DNA of 64,000 nucleotides from Minwuia thermotolerans (GTDB lineage: Bacteria; Pseudomonadota; Alphaproteobacteria; Minwuiales; Minwuiaceae): NCBI RefSeq assembly GCF_002924445.1, contig NZ_PIGG01000031.1, forward strand, positions 434,001-498,000, given 5' to 3'. Under the pieces are notes generated by a model. It was not told the DNA's origin. It was given only the letters and a program-made list of their open reading frames with translations, and did not search any database. Positions 21,080-29,027 of the stretch are shown here, piece by piece. The translations under genes and the position numbers were made by a program. Position 1 is the stretch's first letter. Each line of letters starts with the position of its first letter.

Positions 21080-22050
21080 GCAGCCATGGCCCTTTCCCGG
21101 AAGTGGGATTCGATCGCCGTCAGCACGCGGTCCGGATCCGCCTCGGTCATCACCTCGCGGCGGAAGGCAGTCGGGTCATCGAGATGCTCGCCGTACCAGC
21201 CGAGATGCTTGCGCGCGATGCGCACGCCGTGCTCGAGATCGCCGGCGGCGACGATGTCGCGGTAGTGGTCCATGGCGATGCGGCCGATCTCCGCCAGGCC
21301 CGGGCCGGTCCAGTTGCGGCCGTTCAGTTCCGCGGCGATCCGCGCCGGCAGCCACGGCCGGCCCTGGGCGCCGCGGCCGATCATCACGCCGTCGGCCCCG
21401 GACTGAGCCAGACACGCCCGCGCATCCGCTGCGGTGCGGATGTCGCCATTGGCTATCACCGGCACGGAGACCGCGGCCTTGACCCGGGCGATGAAACGCC
21501 AGTCCGCCCGGCCCTTGTAGAACTGGCAGCGGGTACGGCCATGCACGGTGATCATCTTCACGCCGATGTCCTCGGCGATGCGTGCGAGTTCCGGGGCGTT
21601 GCGGCTCTCGTCGTCCCAGCCTGTCCGCATCTTCAGCGTCACCGGCACGTCGACCGCGCCCACCACGGCGCGGATGATCGCCGCCGCCTTGCCGAGGTCG
21701 CGCATCAGCGCGGAGCCGGCATAGCCGCCTGTGACCTGCTTTGCCGGACAACCCATGTTGATGTCGATGACCGCGGCGCCCCGGTCGGCGTTGAAGCGCG
21801 CCGCCTCGGCCATGATCGCAGGATCGCAGCCGGCGATCTGCACCGCCGGCACGCCGACGCCGTCCGGCGCCATCATGCGCCGCGCCCGGTTCTGGCCCGT
21901 CAGCGCCTGGCGGCCGGCCACCATCTCCGAGAAGGCGAGCGCAACGCCGAAGCGCTTGACGGCGCGGCGGAACGGCGGGTCTGTGATGCCCGACATCGGA
22001 GCCATGAGCACATGCCCGTCCAGCTGGATGTCGCCGATTTCAATGCTCAT
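21076..22050 (-). CDS. dusB: tRNA-dihydrouridine synthase (NifR3/DusB)
   Basis: A 324-residue flavin enzyme reducing uridine to dihydrouridine in tRNA. The FMN-binding barrel begins with [15 protein letters not shown]; the catalytic cysteine is C101 in [35 protein letters not shown] and [10 protein letters not shown] complete the family pattern. It is first gene of the dusB-ntrB-ntrC operon, the arrangement for which it was named nifR3 in alphaproteobacteria. It is divergent from ispDF across about 120 bases. No defect was seen. Confidence 0.97.
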   Translation of the reverse strand: MSIEIGDIQLDGHVLMAPMSGITDPPFRRAVKRFGVALAFSEMVAGRQALTGQNRARRMMAPDGVGVPAVQIAGCDPAIMAEAARFNADRGAAVIDINMGCPAKQVTGGYAGSALMRDLGKAAAIIRAVVGAVDVPVTLKMRTGWDDESRNAPELARIAEDIGVKMITVHGRTRCQFYKGRADWRFIARVKAAVSVPVIANGDIRTAADARACLAQSGADGVMIGRGAQGRPWLPARIAAELNGRNWTGPGLAEIGRIAMDHYRDIVAAGDLEHGVRIARKHLGWYGEHLDDPTAFRREVMTEADPDRVLTAIESHFRERAMAA

Positions 22051-22169
22051 AATTTGATCAACTGAGAACGCTGATTAATTCATAGCCAAACATGGCGCAT
22101 TGTCGCCCGAATGGCAAGCGGACCATCGAGCTATGGCGAAGCGGCGAAACGCTGTAGTAGCTTCCGGCC

Positions 22170-23351
22170 ATGAACTGCGCCGCCCTCATCGTCGCCGCAG
22201 GCAGAGGCCGCCGGCTGGGCGGTTCCCTGCCAAAGCAGTACCTGCCGCTCGGCGAGGGCGCGGTGCTGCGGCATACCGTAAAGGCATTTCTGGGTCATCC
22301 GGAAATCGGGGCCGTCCGGGTCGTCATCGGCGCGGAGGACCGCGCCCTCTACGAATCGGCGGTAGGCGACCTCGAACTGGAGCCCCCGGTGACCGGCGGC
22401 GCGGAACGGCAGGACTCCGTCCGCCTCGGCCTGCAGGCGCTGCGCGACTTCGCCCCCGAAAGGGTTCTGATCCACGATGCCGCGCGCCCTTTCGTCTCCC
22501 GGAAACTGATCGACGCCGTGCTGGCCGGACTGGCCGGCGCCGATGGTGCGCTGCCCGCGCTGGCCGTCAGCGACAGCCTGAAACGTATCTCGGGCGAGGT
22601 GATCGCAGAGGATGTGGACCGCGCCGGGCTGGTGCGGGCGCAGACGCCCCAGGGCTTCCGCTTCGACACCATTCTCGCCGCCCACGAGGCGGCGGCGGGA
22701 CAGGCGCTGACCGACGACGTGGCCGTCGCCCGCATGTACGGCATCGACGTGGTCACCGTCCAGGGCGAGGAAGACAACTTCAAGATCACGACAGCCGGCG
22801 ACCTCGCCCGCGCCCGCGGCCTCCTCGCCGGACGCGCAGCCGCGTCGCGCAGTTCCCACGTCTACCGGACCGGCAACGGCTTCGACGTACATCGCTATGC
22901 GGCCGGCCGGCCGATGGTCGTCTGCGGCATCGAGATCCCGCATGACCGGGGCCTCGCCGGCCATTCCGACGCCGATGTCGGCCTGCACGCCATCACCGAC
23001 GCCGTCCTCGGCGCCATCGCCGACGGCGATATCGGCGACCATTTTCCGCCAGGCGATCCGCAATGGCGCGGTGCGTCGTCCGACCGGTTTCTCCGCTTTG
23101 CCGCCGACCGGGTGCGGCAGCGGGGCGGCGAGATCGTCGCCGTGGACGTCACCCTGATCTGCGAGACGCCGAAGATGAAACCGCACCGCGAAGCGATGCG
23201 CGCTTGCATCGCCGCCATCGCCGCCATCCCGACGGACCGGGTCAGCGTGAAGGCCACGACCACCGAAAAGCTCGGCTTCACGGGCCGCGGCGAAGGCATG
23301 GCCGCCCAGGCCACGGCGACAGTGGCTCTCCCCGCCGGAACCACCGGATGA
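22170..23351 (+). CDS. ispDF: Bifunctional IspD/IspF isoprenoid enzyme
   Basis: A 393-residue fusion for two steps of the MEP isoprenoid pathway. Residues about 1-225 are the IspD cytidylyltransferase (AAGRGRRLGGSLPKQYLPLG; VLIHDAARPFVS). Residues about 232-393 are the IspF cyclase, whose metal-binding D239 and H241 are in GFDVHRY, followed by AGHSDADVGLHAITDAVLGA. Fusion of ispD and ispF is common in alphaproteobacteria. The stop overlaps the ATG of pgpA (ATGA), so translation is coupled. Confidence 0.97.
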   Translation: MNCAALIVAAGRGRRLGGSLPKQYLPLGEGAVLRHTVKAFLGHPEIGAVRVVIGAEDRALYESAVGDLELEPPVTGGAERQDSVRLGLQALRDFAPERVLIHDAARPFVSRKLIDAVLAGLAGADGALPALAVSDSLKRISGEVIAEDVDRAGLVRAQTPQGFRFDTILAAHEAAAGQALTDDVAVARMYGIDVVTVQGEEDNFKITTAGDLARARGLLAGRAAASRSSHVYRTGNGFDVHRYAAGRPMVVCGIEIPHDRGLAGHSDADVGLHAITDAVLGAIADGDIGDHFPPGDPQWRGASSDRFLRFAADRVRQRGGEIVAVDVTLICETPKMKPHREAMRACIAAIAAIPTDRVSVKATTTEKLGFTGRGEGMAAQATATVALPAGTTG

Positions 23352-23821
23352 TTGATCGCTTCGCGACCATGGTCGCCACCTTCTTCTGGGTCGGCAACGC
23401 CCGCTGGGCGCCCGGCACCATGGGCTCGATCGCGGCGGCGCCGGTCGGCTGGGCGATGCTGGAATTCGGCGGCAAGCCGGCGCTGCTGACCGGCGTCCTG
23501 ATCGCCTCGCTGCTGGGCTGGTGGGCGGCCAGCCGCCACATGCGCGTACGCGACCGCCGCGACGATCCGCAGGAGATCGTGATCGACGAGGCGGCGGGCC
23601 TGTGGATCGGCTATCTGGCGCTGCCGGACGCCGGCTGGGCCGGCTGCCTCGCGGGGCTGGTGCTGTTCCGCGTGATCGACATCTGGAAGCCCGGGCCCAT
23701 CGGCTGGGCCGACAGACGGCTGAAGGGTTCGCTGGGCGTGATGGTGGACGACCTGATGGCCGGGATGCTGGCCGCGCTGCTGCTCGGCGGCGGCTACTGG
23801 ATGATGGAGCAATGGGCATGA
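23348..23821 (+). CDS. pgpA: Phosphatidylglycerophosphatase A
   Basis: A 157-residue membrane enzyme that dephosphorylates phosphatidylglycerol phosphate in phospholipid synthesis. The N-terminal GNARWAPGTMGSIAAAPVGW and the central DPQEIVIDEAAGLWIGYLAL and DIWKPGPIGWADRRLKG are the characteristic PgpA motifs, with acidic residues for metal binding. About three membrane segments are visible. The start overlaps ispDF and the stop overlaps the CinA-like gene, each by four bases, so these three genes are a tightly coupled operon. Confidence 0.95.
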   Translation: MIDRFATMVATFFWVGNARWAPGTMGSIAAAPVGWAMLEFGGKPALLTGVLIASLLGWWAASRHMRVRDRRDDPQEIVIDEAAGLWIGYLALPDAGWAGCLAGLVLFRVIDIWKPGPIGWADRRLKGSLGVMVDDLMAGMLAALLLGGGYWMMEQWA

Positions 23822-24324
23822 CCACCGACAGCGGGGCGCTGCATCGGGCGGCGATCGATCTTCTGGAGGCGCTGAAGGCGCGGGAGGCGATGATCTGCAC
23901 GGTGGAAAGCTGCACCGGCGGCATGATCGCCGCGGCGCTGACCGATATCGCGGGCTCATCCGCCGCCGTCGCCGGGGGCCTGGTGACCTATTCCAACGAG
24001 GCCAAGCACGATCTGGCGGGGGTGCCGATGGCACTGATCGAACGGCACGGCGCGGTTTCGGAGCCGGTCGCCGTCGCCATGGCCGAGGGCGGGCTGCAGG
24101 CCTGCCGCGCCCATATCGCGATCGCGGTGACCGGCGTCGCGGGACCGGGCGGCGGCAGCGTCGAGAAGCCGGTCGGGCTGGTGCATTTCGCCTGCGCCGC
24201 CACGGGCAGCACGACGCTGCACGAACGCCACCTGTTCGCCGACCGCGGGCGCGCCTTCATCCGCCGCGAGACCGTGGCGCAGGCCTTCCGGCTCGTGCAC
24301 CGCATGCTGCGCGCACAAGACTGA
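23818..24324 (+). CDS. CinA C-terminal-type amidohydrolase (PncC-like)
   Basis: A 168-residue protein equal to the stand-alone C-terminal domain of CinA. The signature TVESCTGGMIAAALTDIAG is at about residues 24-43, followed by GGLVTYSNEAKHDL and AVTGVAGPGGGSVEKPVGLV. Such proteins hydrolyse nicotinamide mononucleotide to nicotinate mononucleotide in pyridine-nucleotide recycling; the N-terminal MoaB-like CinA domain is absent. Its start overlaps pgpA by four bases. Confidence 0.92.
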   Translation: MTTDSGALHRAAIDLLEALKAREAMICTVESCTGGMIAAALTDIAGSSAAVAGGLVTYSNEAKHDLAGVPMALIERHGAVSEPVAVAMAEGGLQACRAHIAIAVTGVAGPGGGSVEKPVGLVHFACAATGSTTLHERHLFADRGRAFIRRETVAQAFRLVHRMLRAQD

Positions 24325-24407
24325 GCCGGACGGCCCGAAGGACGCACGGCTCCACGTTCATTGAATTTCCCGATTGCCGCCGAAACCGGCCGGCCGGCGG
24401 CGCAGGT

Positions 24408-24659
24408 TCAGGCCCTGCGGGCTTCCTTAGGGTCGACGACGCGGAACTCGCTCGAGGCTCTTTCCTCGCCCGTCTCGCCAAGCTCCTCGTCCCTGACTTC
24501 CAGACCGCGCCGGATCAACTCACGGATCGCGGCCGCGCGGGTCGGCATCCGGTTGCGGAACCGCCAGTCGTCGACGGTTTCCAGCTCGTGATCGTCCAGC
24601 ATGAGCTGGAGCTTTTCGGTGCGCTTCGGCGGATGCGTATTCGATATGCTACTCGTCAC
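24408..24659 (-). CDS. Ribbon-helix-helix-like small protein, copy 1
   Basis: An 83-residue protein. The core PKRTEKLQLMLDDHELETVD then DDWRFRNRMPTRAAAIRELI reads as a short beta strand followed by two helices, as in MetJ/Arc-type DNA-binding proteins. The C-terminal tail is acidic and ends in SSEFRVVDPKEARRA. A close paralogue lies about 240 bases upstream at 24897-25139, in the same orientation. No toxin partner is visible beside it, so it may be a stand-alone regulator. The family call is by pattern only. Confidence 0.72.
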   Translation of the reverse strand: MTSSISNTHPPKRTEKLQLMLDDHELETVDDWRFRNRMPTRAAAIRELIRRGLEVRDEELGETGEERASSEFRVVDPKEARRA

Positions 24660-24896
24660 TGACCGCCCCTCCTCGCTGCGTGGTAACGCTCTTCATCACA
24701 GGGTGTCATTACAACACGCCAACGACCGCTTCGGCCAGTGCTGCCGCAGCAAGAGTTCCCCACCTACGCTCAGCGCGGCCGGCCCGTGACATTCAGCGGA
24801 ACCTGCAAGTTACCGAAATAGCTCGATAATCGGAAGCCATGCGTCAAGGACGGGTCAGAACCGCTCCGTGCTTCAGGGAACGCGCGGCGTTGCCGG

Positions 24897-25139
24897 TCAG
24901 TCCTTCTGTTCCCGGGCTTCGTCGGGATCGACGATGCGGAAATCCGTGGATGTCCGGTCGCTCAGATCCTCGGGCACATCGGCTGGCGAAAGCAGCCCCC
25001 GCCGGATCAACTCGCGAATGGCGGCCGCCCGCGACGGCATCCGGTTGCGGAACCGCCAGTCGTCGATCGCTTCCATCTCGAGGTCGTCCAGCATCAACTG
25101 GAGCTTCTCGGTCCTCTTGGGGGGATGCGCCTCAACCAT
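24897..25139 (-). CDS. Ribbon-helix-helix-like small protein, copy 2
   Basis: An 80-residue paralogue of the protein at 24408-24659. The two share PPKRTEKLQLMLDD, the central DDWRFRNRMP and RAAAIRELIRRGL, and similar C-terminal ends (STDFRIVDPDEARE). The start at 25139 (MVEAHPPKRTEK) is chosen so that it aligns with copy 1; the frame is open 17 codons further to 25190, through AT-rich sequence unlikely to be coding. Together they look like a tandem duplication that has since diverged in the linker. Confidence 0.72.
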   Translation of the reverse strand: MVEAHPPKRTEKLQLMLDDLEMEAIDDWRFRNRMPSRAAAIRELIRRGLLSPADVPEDLSDRTSTDFRIVDPDEAREQKD

Positions 25140-25450
25140 GCTACTCAACTCTCCAACCAAACATGATGGGACATTCATCCTAAGGCACATGGGTCACTTA
25201 CTCCAACTACTTATTTACCATCGGCCACGTCACCTGCGTCATATGCATGGGTTCACAATACTCGGTAGATAACTGAAAAACCAGCGGTACCATCAAATCA
25301 TGAATAGATGTGACATCACTATTTGGGTGAACTCCCCTACATGGATGAAATGTAGCAAGTAGATCATACGAAAATATTTGATCCGGTTCGCTTCGGTTTC
25401 TAGGTTCAGGGGCATGGCAACAACGCCATCAACGACAAGAAGGAGCCGAC
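25140..25450. other. AT-rich non-coding gap
   Basis: About 310 bases, clearly richer in A and T than the flanks, with no convincing gene or hairpin. It should contain the promoter of RHH copy 2 (leftward) and of the small-gene cluster from 25451 (rightward). I see no sequence I can assign confidently as -35/-10. Confidence 0.5.
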
Positions 25451-25642
25451 ATGCCCTTGCTGCTTTCGATCGTGGTCACCGAAGACATCCTCGACGATGT
25501 CACCAGGGGTCCCGGGGAGGTGAGGGATCCCGATGTCCGGGGCGCGCTGAAGACGGACGGAAAAGCCCGCACCGCGCGCCGGACGGCCAAGGAAGGCCGG
25601 GACATGGTCAAGGCTCTGGAAGAACGGAGTACAACAAGATGA
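25451..25642 (+). CDS. Small basic ORF coupled to entericidin, unknown
   Basis: A 63-residue frame, starting MPLLLSIVVTEDILDDV and continuing as a basic, Arg/Lys-rich tail. An AAGGAG sequence ends seven bases upstream of the ATG, and its TGA overlaps the entericidin ATG (ATGA), so its translation would couple to that gene. Third codon positions are mostly G or C, as in real genes here. There is no recognisable domain. It could alternatively be only a leader that feeds ribosomes into the entericidin gene. Confidence 0.42.
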   Translation: MPLLLSIVVTEDILDDVTRGPGEVRDPDVRGALKTDGKARTARRTAKEGRDMVKALEERSTTR

Positions 25643-25779
25643 GCATCCGCGAACGCATCCTCGCCTACATCGCCATTGTCGCCTTCGGCGGCGCGCTGAT
25701 CGCCTGCGAGAACACCATTCGCGGGGTCGATCAGGACGCCGAGGAAACCGGCGAAGCGATCGAGGACAGCTTCGAGTAG
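25639..25779 (+). CDS. Entericidin-family small lipoprotein
   Basis: A 46-residue lipoprotein precursor. A basic N-terminus (SIRERI) and hydrophobic segment (LAYIAIVAFGGALIA) precede the lipidated cysteine in ALIAC, and the mature peptide ENTIRGVDQDAEETGEAIED has the typical entericidin NTIRGVG-D-A-G-AI pattern. Entericidins are tiny membrane lipoproteins, first described as a toxin/antidote pair tied to stress and stationary-phase lysis. Only one clear entericidin is present here. Its ATG overlaps the preceding ORF's stop. Confidence 0.85.
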   Translation: MSIRERILAYIAIVAFGGALIACENTIRGVDQDAEETGEAIEDSFE

Positions 25780-25836
25780 ACGCCCGGACACAACCGGGCC
25801 CGATGAATCAATGCGTAGAGTAGACAGGAGGGCAAG

Positions 25837-26016
25837 ATGATCAGTGACCGTGCAGCAGGACGCCTGATCGCGATTGCAACGATACTCGTGGGCGCCATGG
25901 TTGCCATGGCGACGGAACCCCTGCCCGCTGCGACGCAGCACGAAACGAACTCCGGGCTGACCGAGATCGCGCCGACAGAAGCGCTGCAGCCCGATCTCGC
26001 CAGCCTGGTTCCCTGA
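25837..26016 (+). CDS. Small exported peptide, unknown
   Basis: A 59-residue frame with a strong GGAGG seven bases before the ATG. The first 32 residues form a signal peptide (SDRAAGRLIAIATILVGAMV then AMATEPLPAA); the remaining part, about 27 residues, is polar and acidic (HETNSGLTEIAPTEALQPD). It follows the entericidin gene by 57 bases in the same direction and ends before a clear terminator, so it may be part of the same small-envelope-peptide cluster. No family is recognised. Confidence 0.55.
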   Translation: MISDRAAGRLIAIATILVGAMVAMATEPLPAATQHETNSGLTEIAPTEALQPDLASLVP

Positions 26017-26138
26017 GCGGCGGAGCGGTGCGCGACCGCACATCCTCTGCAATGCCTGAATTCGGCCCCACAGGCAGAGTGAACCGGGATCGGTCAGTAC
26101 AATAACAAGACCCGGGAAAGGGCCAGGGGCCGAAAGTC

Positions 26139-26175
26139 GAGCAGTCACCTGAAAAGGTGGCTGCTCATTTTCTTT
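26139..26175 (+). terminator. Intrinsic terminator after the small-gene cluster
   Basis: A 12-bp stem (GAGCAGTCACCT paired with AGGTGGCTGCTC, one G-T wobble) closed by a GAAA tetraloop and followed by ATTTTCTTT on the plus strand. It lies between the small exported peptide gene and the convergent COQ10-like gene, and can serve the former; the opposite strand lacks a comparable T-run. Confidence 0.85.
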
Positions 26176-26617
26176 GGGCCGCCGTTTCGCCGTAGAGTGC
26201 GTCGGCACGTCTCTCGAACGCCGTCACCATGCGCCGCACGGCTTCGTTGAACAGGGGTTCCACCGCCCTGCGCAACAACCGGGAGCGGAACTCGAAATCG
26301 ACCATGAAGTCGACCTCGCAGCCCTTCTCGTGGTCGCGGAAGACCCAGTGGTTCTCGAGATACCGCATCGGCCCTTCGATATAGGCCACATCGATGCGCG
26401 GGGTCGCGGGCTCCAGGTCCACTTTCGAACGGAATCGTTCGCGGAACATCTTGAAGCCGATCAGCAGGTCGGCGGTGATCTGTTCGGCGCCGTGGGAGAC
26501 GATGCGAACGCCGACGCACCAGGGCAGGAACTGCGGATACTTCTCCACGTCCGCGACCAGCGCGTACATCTGTTCGGGCGTGTAGGGCAGCACGCGATTT
26601 TCGGAGTGTTTCGGCAT
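26165..26617 (-). CDS. COQ10/RatA-family SRPBCC protein
   Basis: A 150-residue START-like protein. MYALVADVEKYPQFLPWCVG near the N-terminus and the C-terminal VDFEFRSRLLRRAVEPLFNE are typical of the COQ10/RatA group, which binds ubiquinone or related hydrophobic ligands and supports respiration; E. coli RatA is described as a ribosome-association toxin. In alphaproteobacteria the gene usually stands next to lipA, as here (seven bases apart). Function as a coenzyme Q chaperone is inferred from family and neighbourhood. Confidence 0.9.
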   Translation of the reverse strand: MPKHSENRVLPYTPEQMYALVADVEKYPQFLPWCVGVRIVSHGAEQITADLLIGFKMFRERFRSKVDLEPATPRIDVAYIEGPMRYLENHWVFRDHEKGCEVDFMVDFEFRSRLLRRAVEPLFNEAVRRMVTAFERRADALYGETAAQRK

Positions 26618-26624
26618 CAGCCGG

Positions 26625-27578
26625 TCAGGATGCCGCCTTCAGGCGCCGTTCCCGCGCTGCGCGCAGCCGCTCGAAATCGTCGCCGGCGTGATAGGACGAC
26701 CGTGTCAGCGGCGTCGCCGAAACCATCAGGAAGCCCTTGCCATAGGCGCTCCGCTCGAGGCTCGCGAATTCGTCCGGCGTGACGAAGCGGTCGACCGCGT
26801 GATGCTTGCGGCTGGGCTGCAGGTACTGGCCGATGGTCATGAAATCGACCTCGGCGGAGCGCAGATCGTCCATGACCTGCAGCACTTCCTCCCGCCCCTC
26901 GCCCAGGCCGACCATGATGCCGGACTTGGTGAACATGGACGGGTCGATTTCCTTCACCCTGGAGAGGATGCGCAGCGAATGGAAATAGCGGGCGCCGGGG
27001 CGGACCTCGCCGTAAAGCCGCGGCACCGTCTCCAGATTGTGGTTGAAGACGTCGGGCCGGGCATCGACGACCTTCTCCAGCGCGCCGGGCTTCTTCTGGA
27101 AATCCGGGGTCAGCACCTCGATGGTGGTGCCGGGGCTGGCCTCGCGGATGCGCAGGATGGTCTGCGCCATGTGATCGGCGCCGCCGTCGTCGAGGTCGTC
27201 GCGGTCGACCGAGGTGACGACGACATGGTTCAGCCCCAGCTTCTTCACCGACTGGGCGACGCTCTCCGGCTCGAAGGGATCGAGCTGGCCGGGCCGGCCC
27301 GTCTTGACGTTGCAGAAGGTGCAGGCGCGGGTGCAGGTGTCGCCCATGATCATCATGGTGGCATGGCCCTTGGCCCAGCACTCGCCGATGTTCGGACAGG
27401 CCGCTTCCTCGCAGACCGTATGCAGCTTGTGCTCGCGCATGATCGCCCGGGTTTCCTGGTAGGCGGGCGAGGTCGGCGCCTTCACCCGGATCCAGGCCGG
27501 CTTCTTCTTCCACACCGGCTGGTCGGGCCTGTGGGCCTTCTCCGGGTGGCGCGGCGCGGCTTTGACGATGTCGGTCAT
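26625..27578 (-). CDS. lipA: Lipoyl synthase
   Basis: A 317-residue radical SAM enzyme inserting two sulfurs into octanoyl groups on lipoyl domains. The auxiliary-cluster cysteines C56, C61 and C67 ([12 protein letters not shown]) and the radical SAM cysteines C82, C86 and C89 (CTRACTFC) are intact; a C-terminal SSYHAGDDF contains the serine that ligates the auxiliary cluster. Its products, lipoylated E2 and E1-beta domains, are encoded immediately upstream (lpdA-pdhC-pdhB). It lies 30 bases after lpdA. Confidence 0.98.
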   Translation of the reverse strand: MTDIVKAAPRHPEKAHRPDQPVWKKKPAWIRVKAPTSPAYQETRAIMREHKLHTVCEEAACPNIGECWAKGHATMMIMGDTCTRACTFCNVKTGRPGQLDPFEPESVAQSVKKLGLNHVVVTSVDRDDLDDGGADHMAQTILRIREASPGTTIEVLTPDFQKKPGALEKVVDARPDVFNHNLETVPRLYGEVRPGARYFHSLRILSRVKEIDPSMFTKSGIMVGLGEGREEVLQVMDDLRSAEVDFMTIGQYLQPSRKHHAVDRFVTPDEFASLERSAYGKGFLMVSATPLTRSSYHAGDDFERLRAARERRLKAAS

Positions 27579-27608
27579 GCAGACCTCAGGACTTCCACGG
27601 AACTCGGA

Positions 27609-29009
27609 TCAGAAATGGATGGCCCGACCATAGGCGTCAAGCACGGACTCATGCATCATCTCCGACAGCGTCGGATGCGGGAACACCGTGTGCATCAGTT
27701 CCACCTCGGTCGTCTCCAGCGTCTTGGCGATGCCGTAGCCCTGGATCAGCTCGGTCACTTCCGCGCCGATCATGTGCGCGCCCAGCAGTTCCCCCGTCTT
27801 CCTGTCGAAGACCGTCTTGACCATGCCTTCCGGGTCGCCCAGCGCGATGGCCTTGCCGTTGCCCATGAAGGGGAAGCGGCCGACATTGACCTCGTGGCCC
27901 TTCGCTTTCGCCGCGGCCTCGGTCAGGCCGACGCTGGCGACCTGCGGCTGGCAGTAGGTGCAGCCGGGAATGTTGGTGACCTCGAGCGGGTGGACGTCCA
28001 TCCCGGCGATCTTCTCGACGCAGATGACGCCCTCATGGCTCGCCTTGTGGGCCAGCCAGGGCGGACCGCAGAGGTCGCCGATGGCGTAGACGCCGGGCTC
28101 GCCCGTGCGGCAGTAGCCGTCGATCTTCACGTGCGCGCGGTCGACCTCGACCTTCGTGTTCTCCAGGCCGATGTTCTCGACATTGCCGACGATGCCGACG
28201 GCCAGGATGACGCGCTCGACCGTGATCTTTTCGCTCTTGCCGTCCTTCTTCTTCACCGTCGCAGTGACGCCGTCCTTCGTCTTGTCCAGCTTCTCCACCG
28301 TCGCGCCGGTCATGATCTTCATGCCCTGTTTGGTGAAGGCCTTCTCGGCGAAGGCGGAGATCTCCTCGTCCTCCACGGGGAGGACGCGGTCCAGCACCTC
28401 GACCACCGTCACCTCGGCGCCCAGCGTGCGGTAGAAGCTGGCGAATTCGATGCCGATGGCGCCGGAGCCGACGACCAGCAGCGATTTCGGCAGGCTTTCG
28501 GGGACCATCGCCTCCTTGTAGGTCCAGATGCGGTCCCCGTCGGGCTCCAGGCCGGGCAGCGTCCGCGCCCGGGCCCCGGTGGCGAGCACGATGTGCTTCG
28601 CCCTGATCTCGTCGACCGCCTTGCCGTCCTTCGTGACCTTGACGACGCCCTTGCCGCCCAGCGCGCCGTGGCCGTCGAAGACAGTGACCTTGTTCTTCTT
28701 CAGCAGGTGCTTGACGCCGCCGGAGAGCTGGCCCGCCACCTTGCGCGAGCGCTTGACCACGGCGGCGGCGTCGATCTCGATCTTGCCGTCGATTCTGAAC
28801 CCGAAATCCCCGGCGTGCTGCATCAGGTGGTAGACCTCGGCCGATCGCAGCAGCGCCTTGGTCGGGATGCAGCCCCAGTTCAGACAGATGCCGCCCAGGT
28901 GCTCCCGCTCGACCAGCGCCACGTTCATTTTCAGCTGCGCCGCCCGGATCGCGGCGACATAGCCGCCGGGGCCGCCGCCGACGACGACCAGATCGAATTC
29001 CTTCGCCAT
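27609..29009 (-). CDS. lpdA: Dihydrolipoyl dehydrogenase (E3)
   Basis: A 466-residue FAD enzyme reoxidising dihydrolipoamide. The N-terminal FAD motif is VVVGGGPGGYVAA; the redox-active disulfide is C42-C47 in GGICLNWGCIPTKAL; the NAD-binding motif VVGSGAIGIEFASFY and the C-terminal active-site HTVFPHPTLSEMMHE are present. It closes the pyruvate dehydrogenase cluster, 18 bases after pdhC, and is probably shared with other 2-oxoacid dehydrogenases. Confidence 0.98.
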   Translation of the reverse strand: MAKEFDLVVVGGGPGGYVAAIRAAQLKMNVALVEREHLGGICLNWGCIPTKALLRSAEVYHLMQHAGDFGFRIDGKIEIDAAAVVKRSRKVAGQLSGGVKHLLKKNKVTVFDGHGALGGKGVVKVTKDGKAVDEIRAKHIVLATGARARTLPGLEPDGDRIWTYKEAMVPESLPKSLLVVGSGAIGIEFASFYRTLGAEVTVVEVLDRVLPVEDEEISAFAEKAFTKQGMKIMTGATVEKLDKTKDGVTATVKKKDGKSEKITVERVILAVGIVGNVENIGLENTKVEVDRAHVKIDGYCRTGEPGVYAIGDLCGPPWLAHKASHEGVICVEKIAGMDVHPLEVTNIPGCTYCQPQVASVGLTEAAAKAKGHEVNVGRFPFMGNGKAIALGDPEGMVKTVFDRKTGELLGAHMIGAEVTELIQGYGIAKTLETTEVELMHTVFPHPTLSEMMHESVLDAYGRAIHF

Positions 29010-29027
29010 TTCAGTCGTCCCCCTGGA

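Noticed and set aside
24325-24407. Possible terminator between the CinA-like gene and RHH copy 1
   Set aside because: Only a 6-bp GAGCCG/CGGCTC repeat with a long loop and no T-run.
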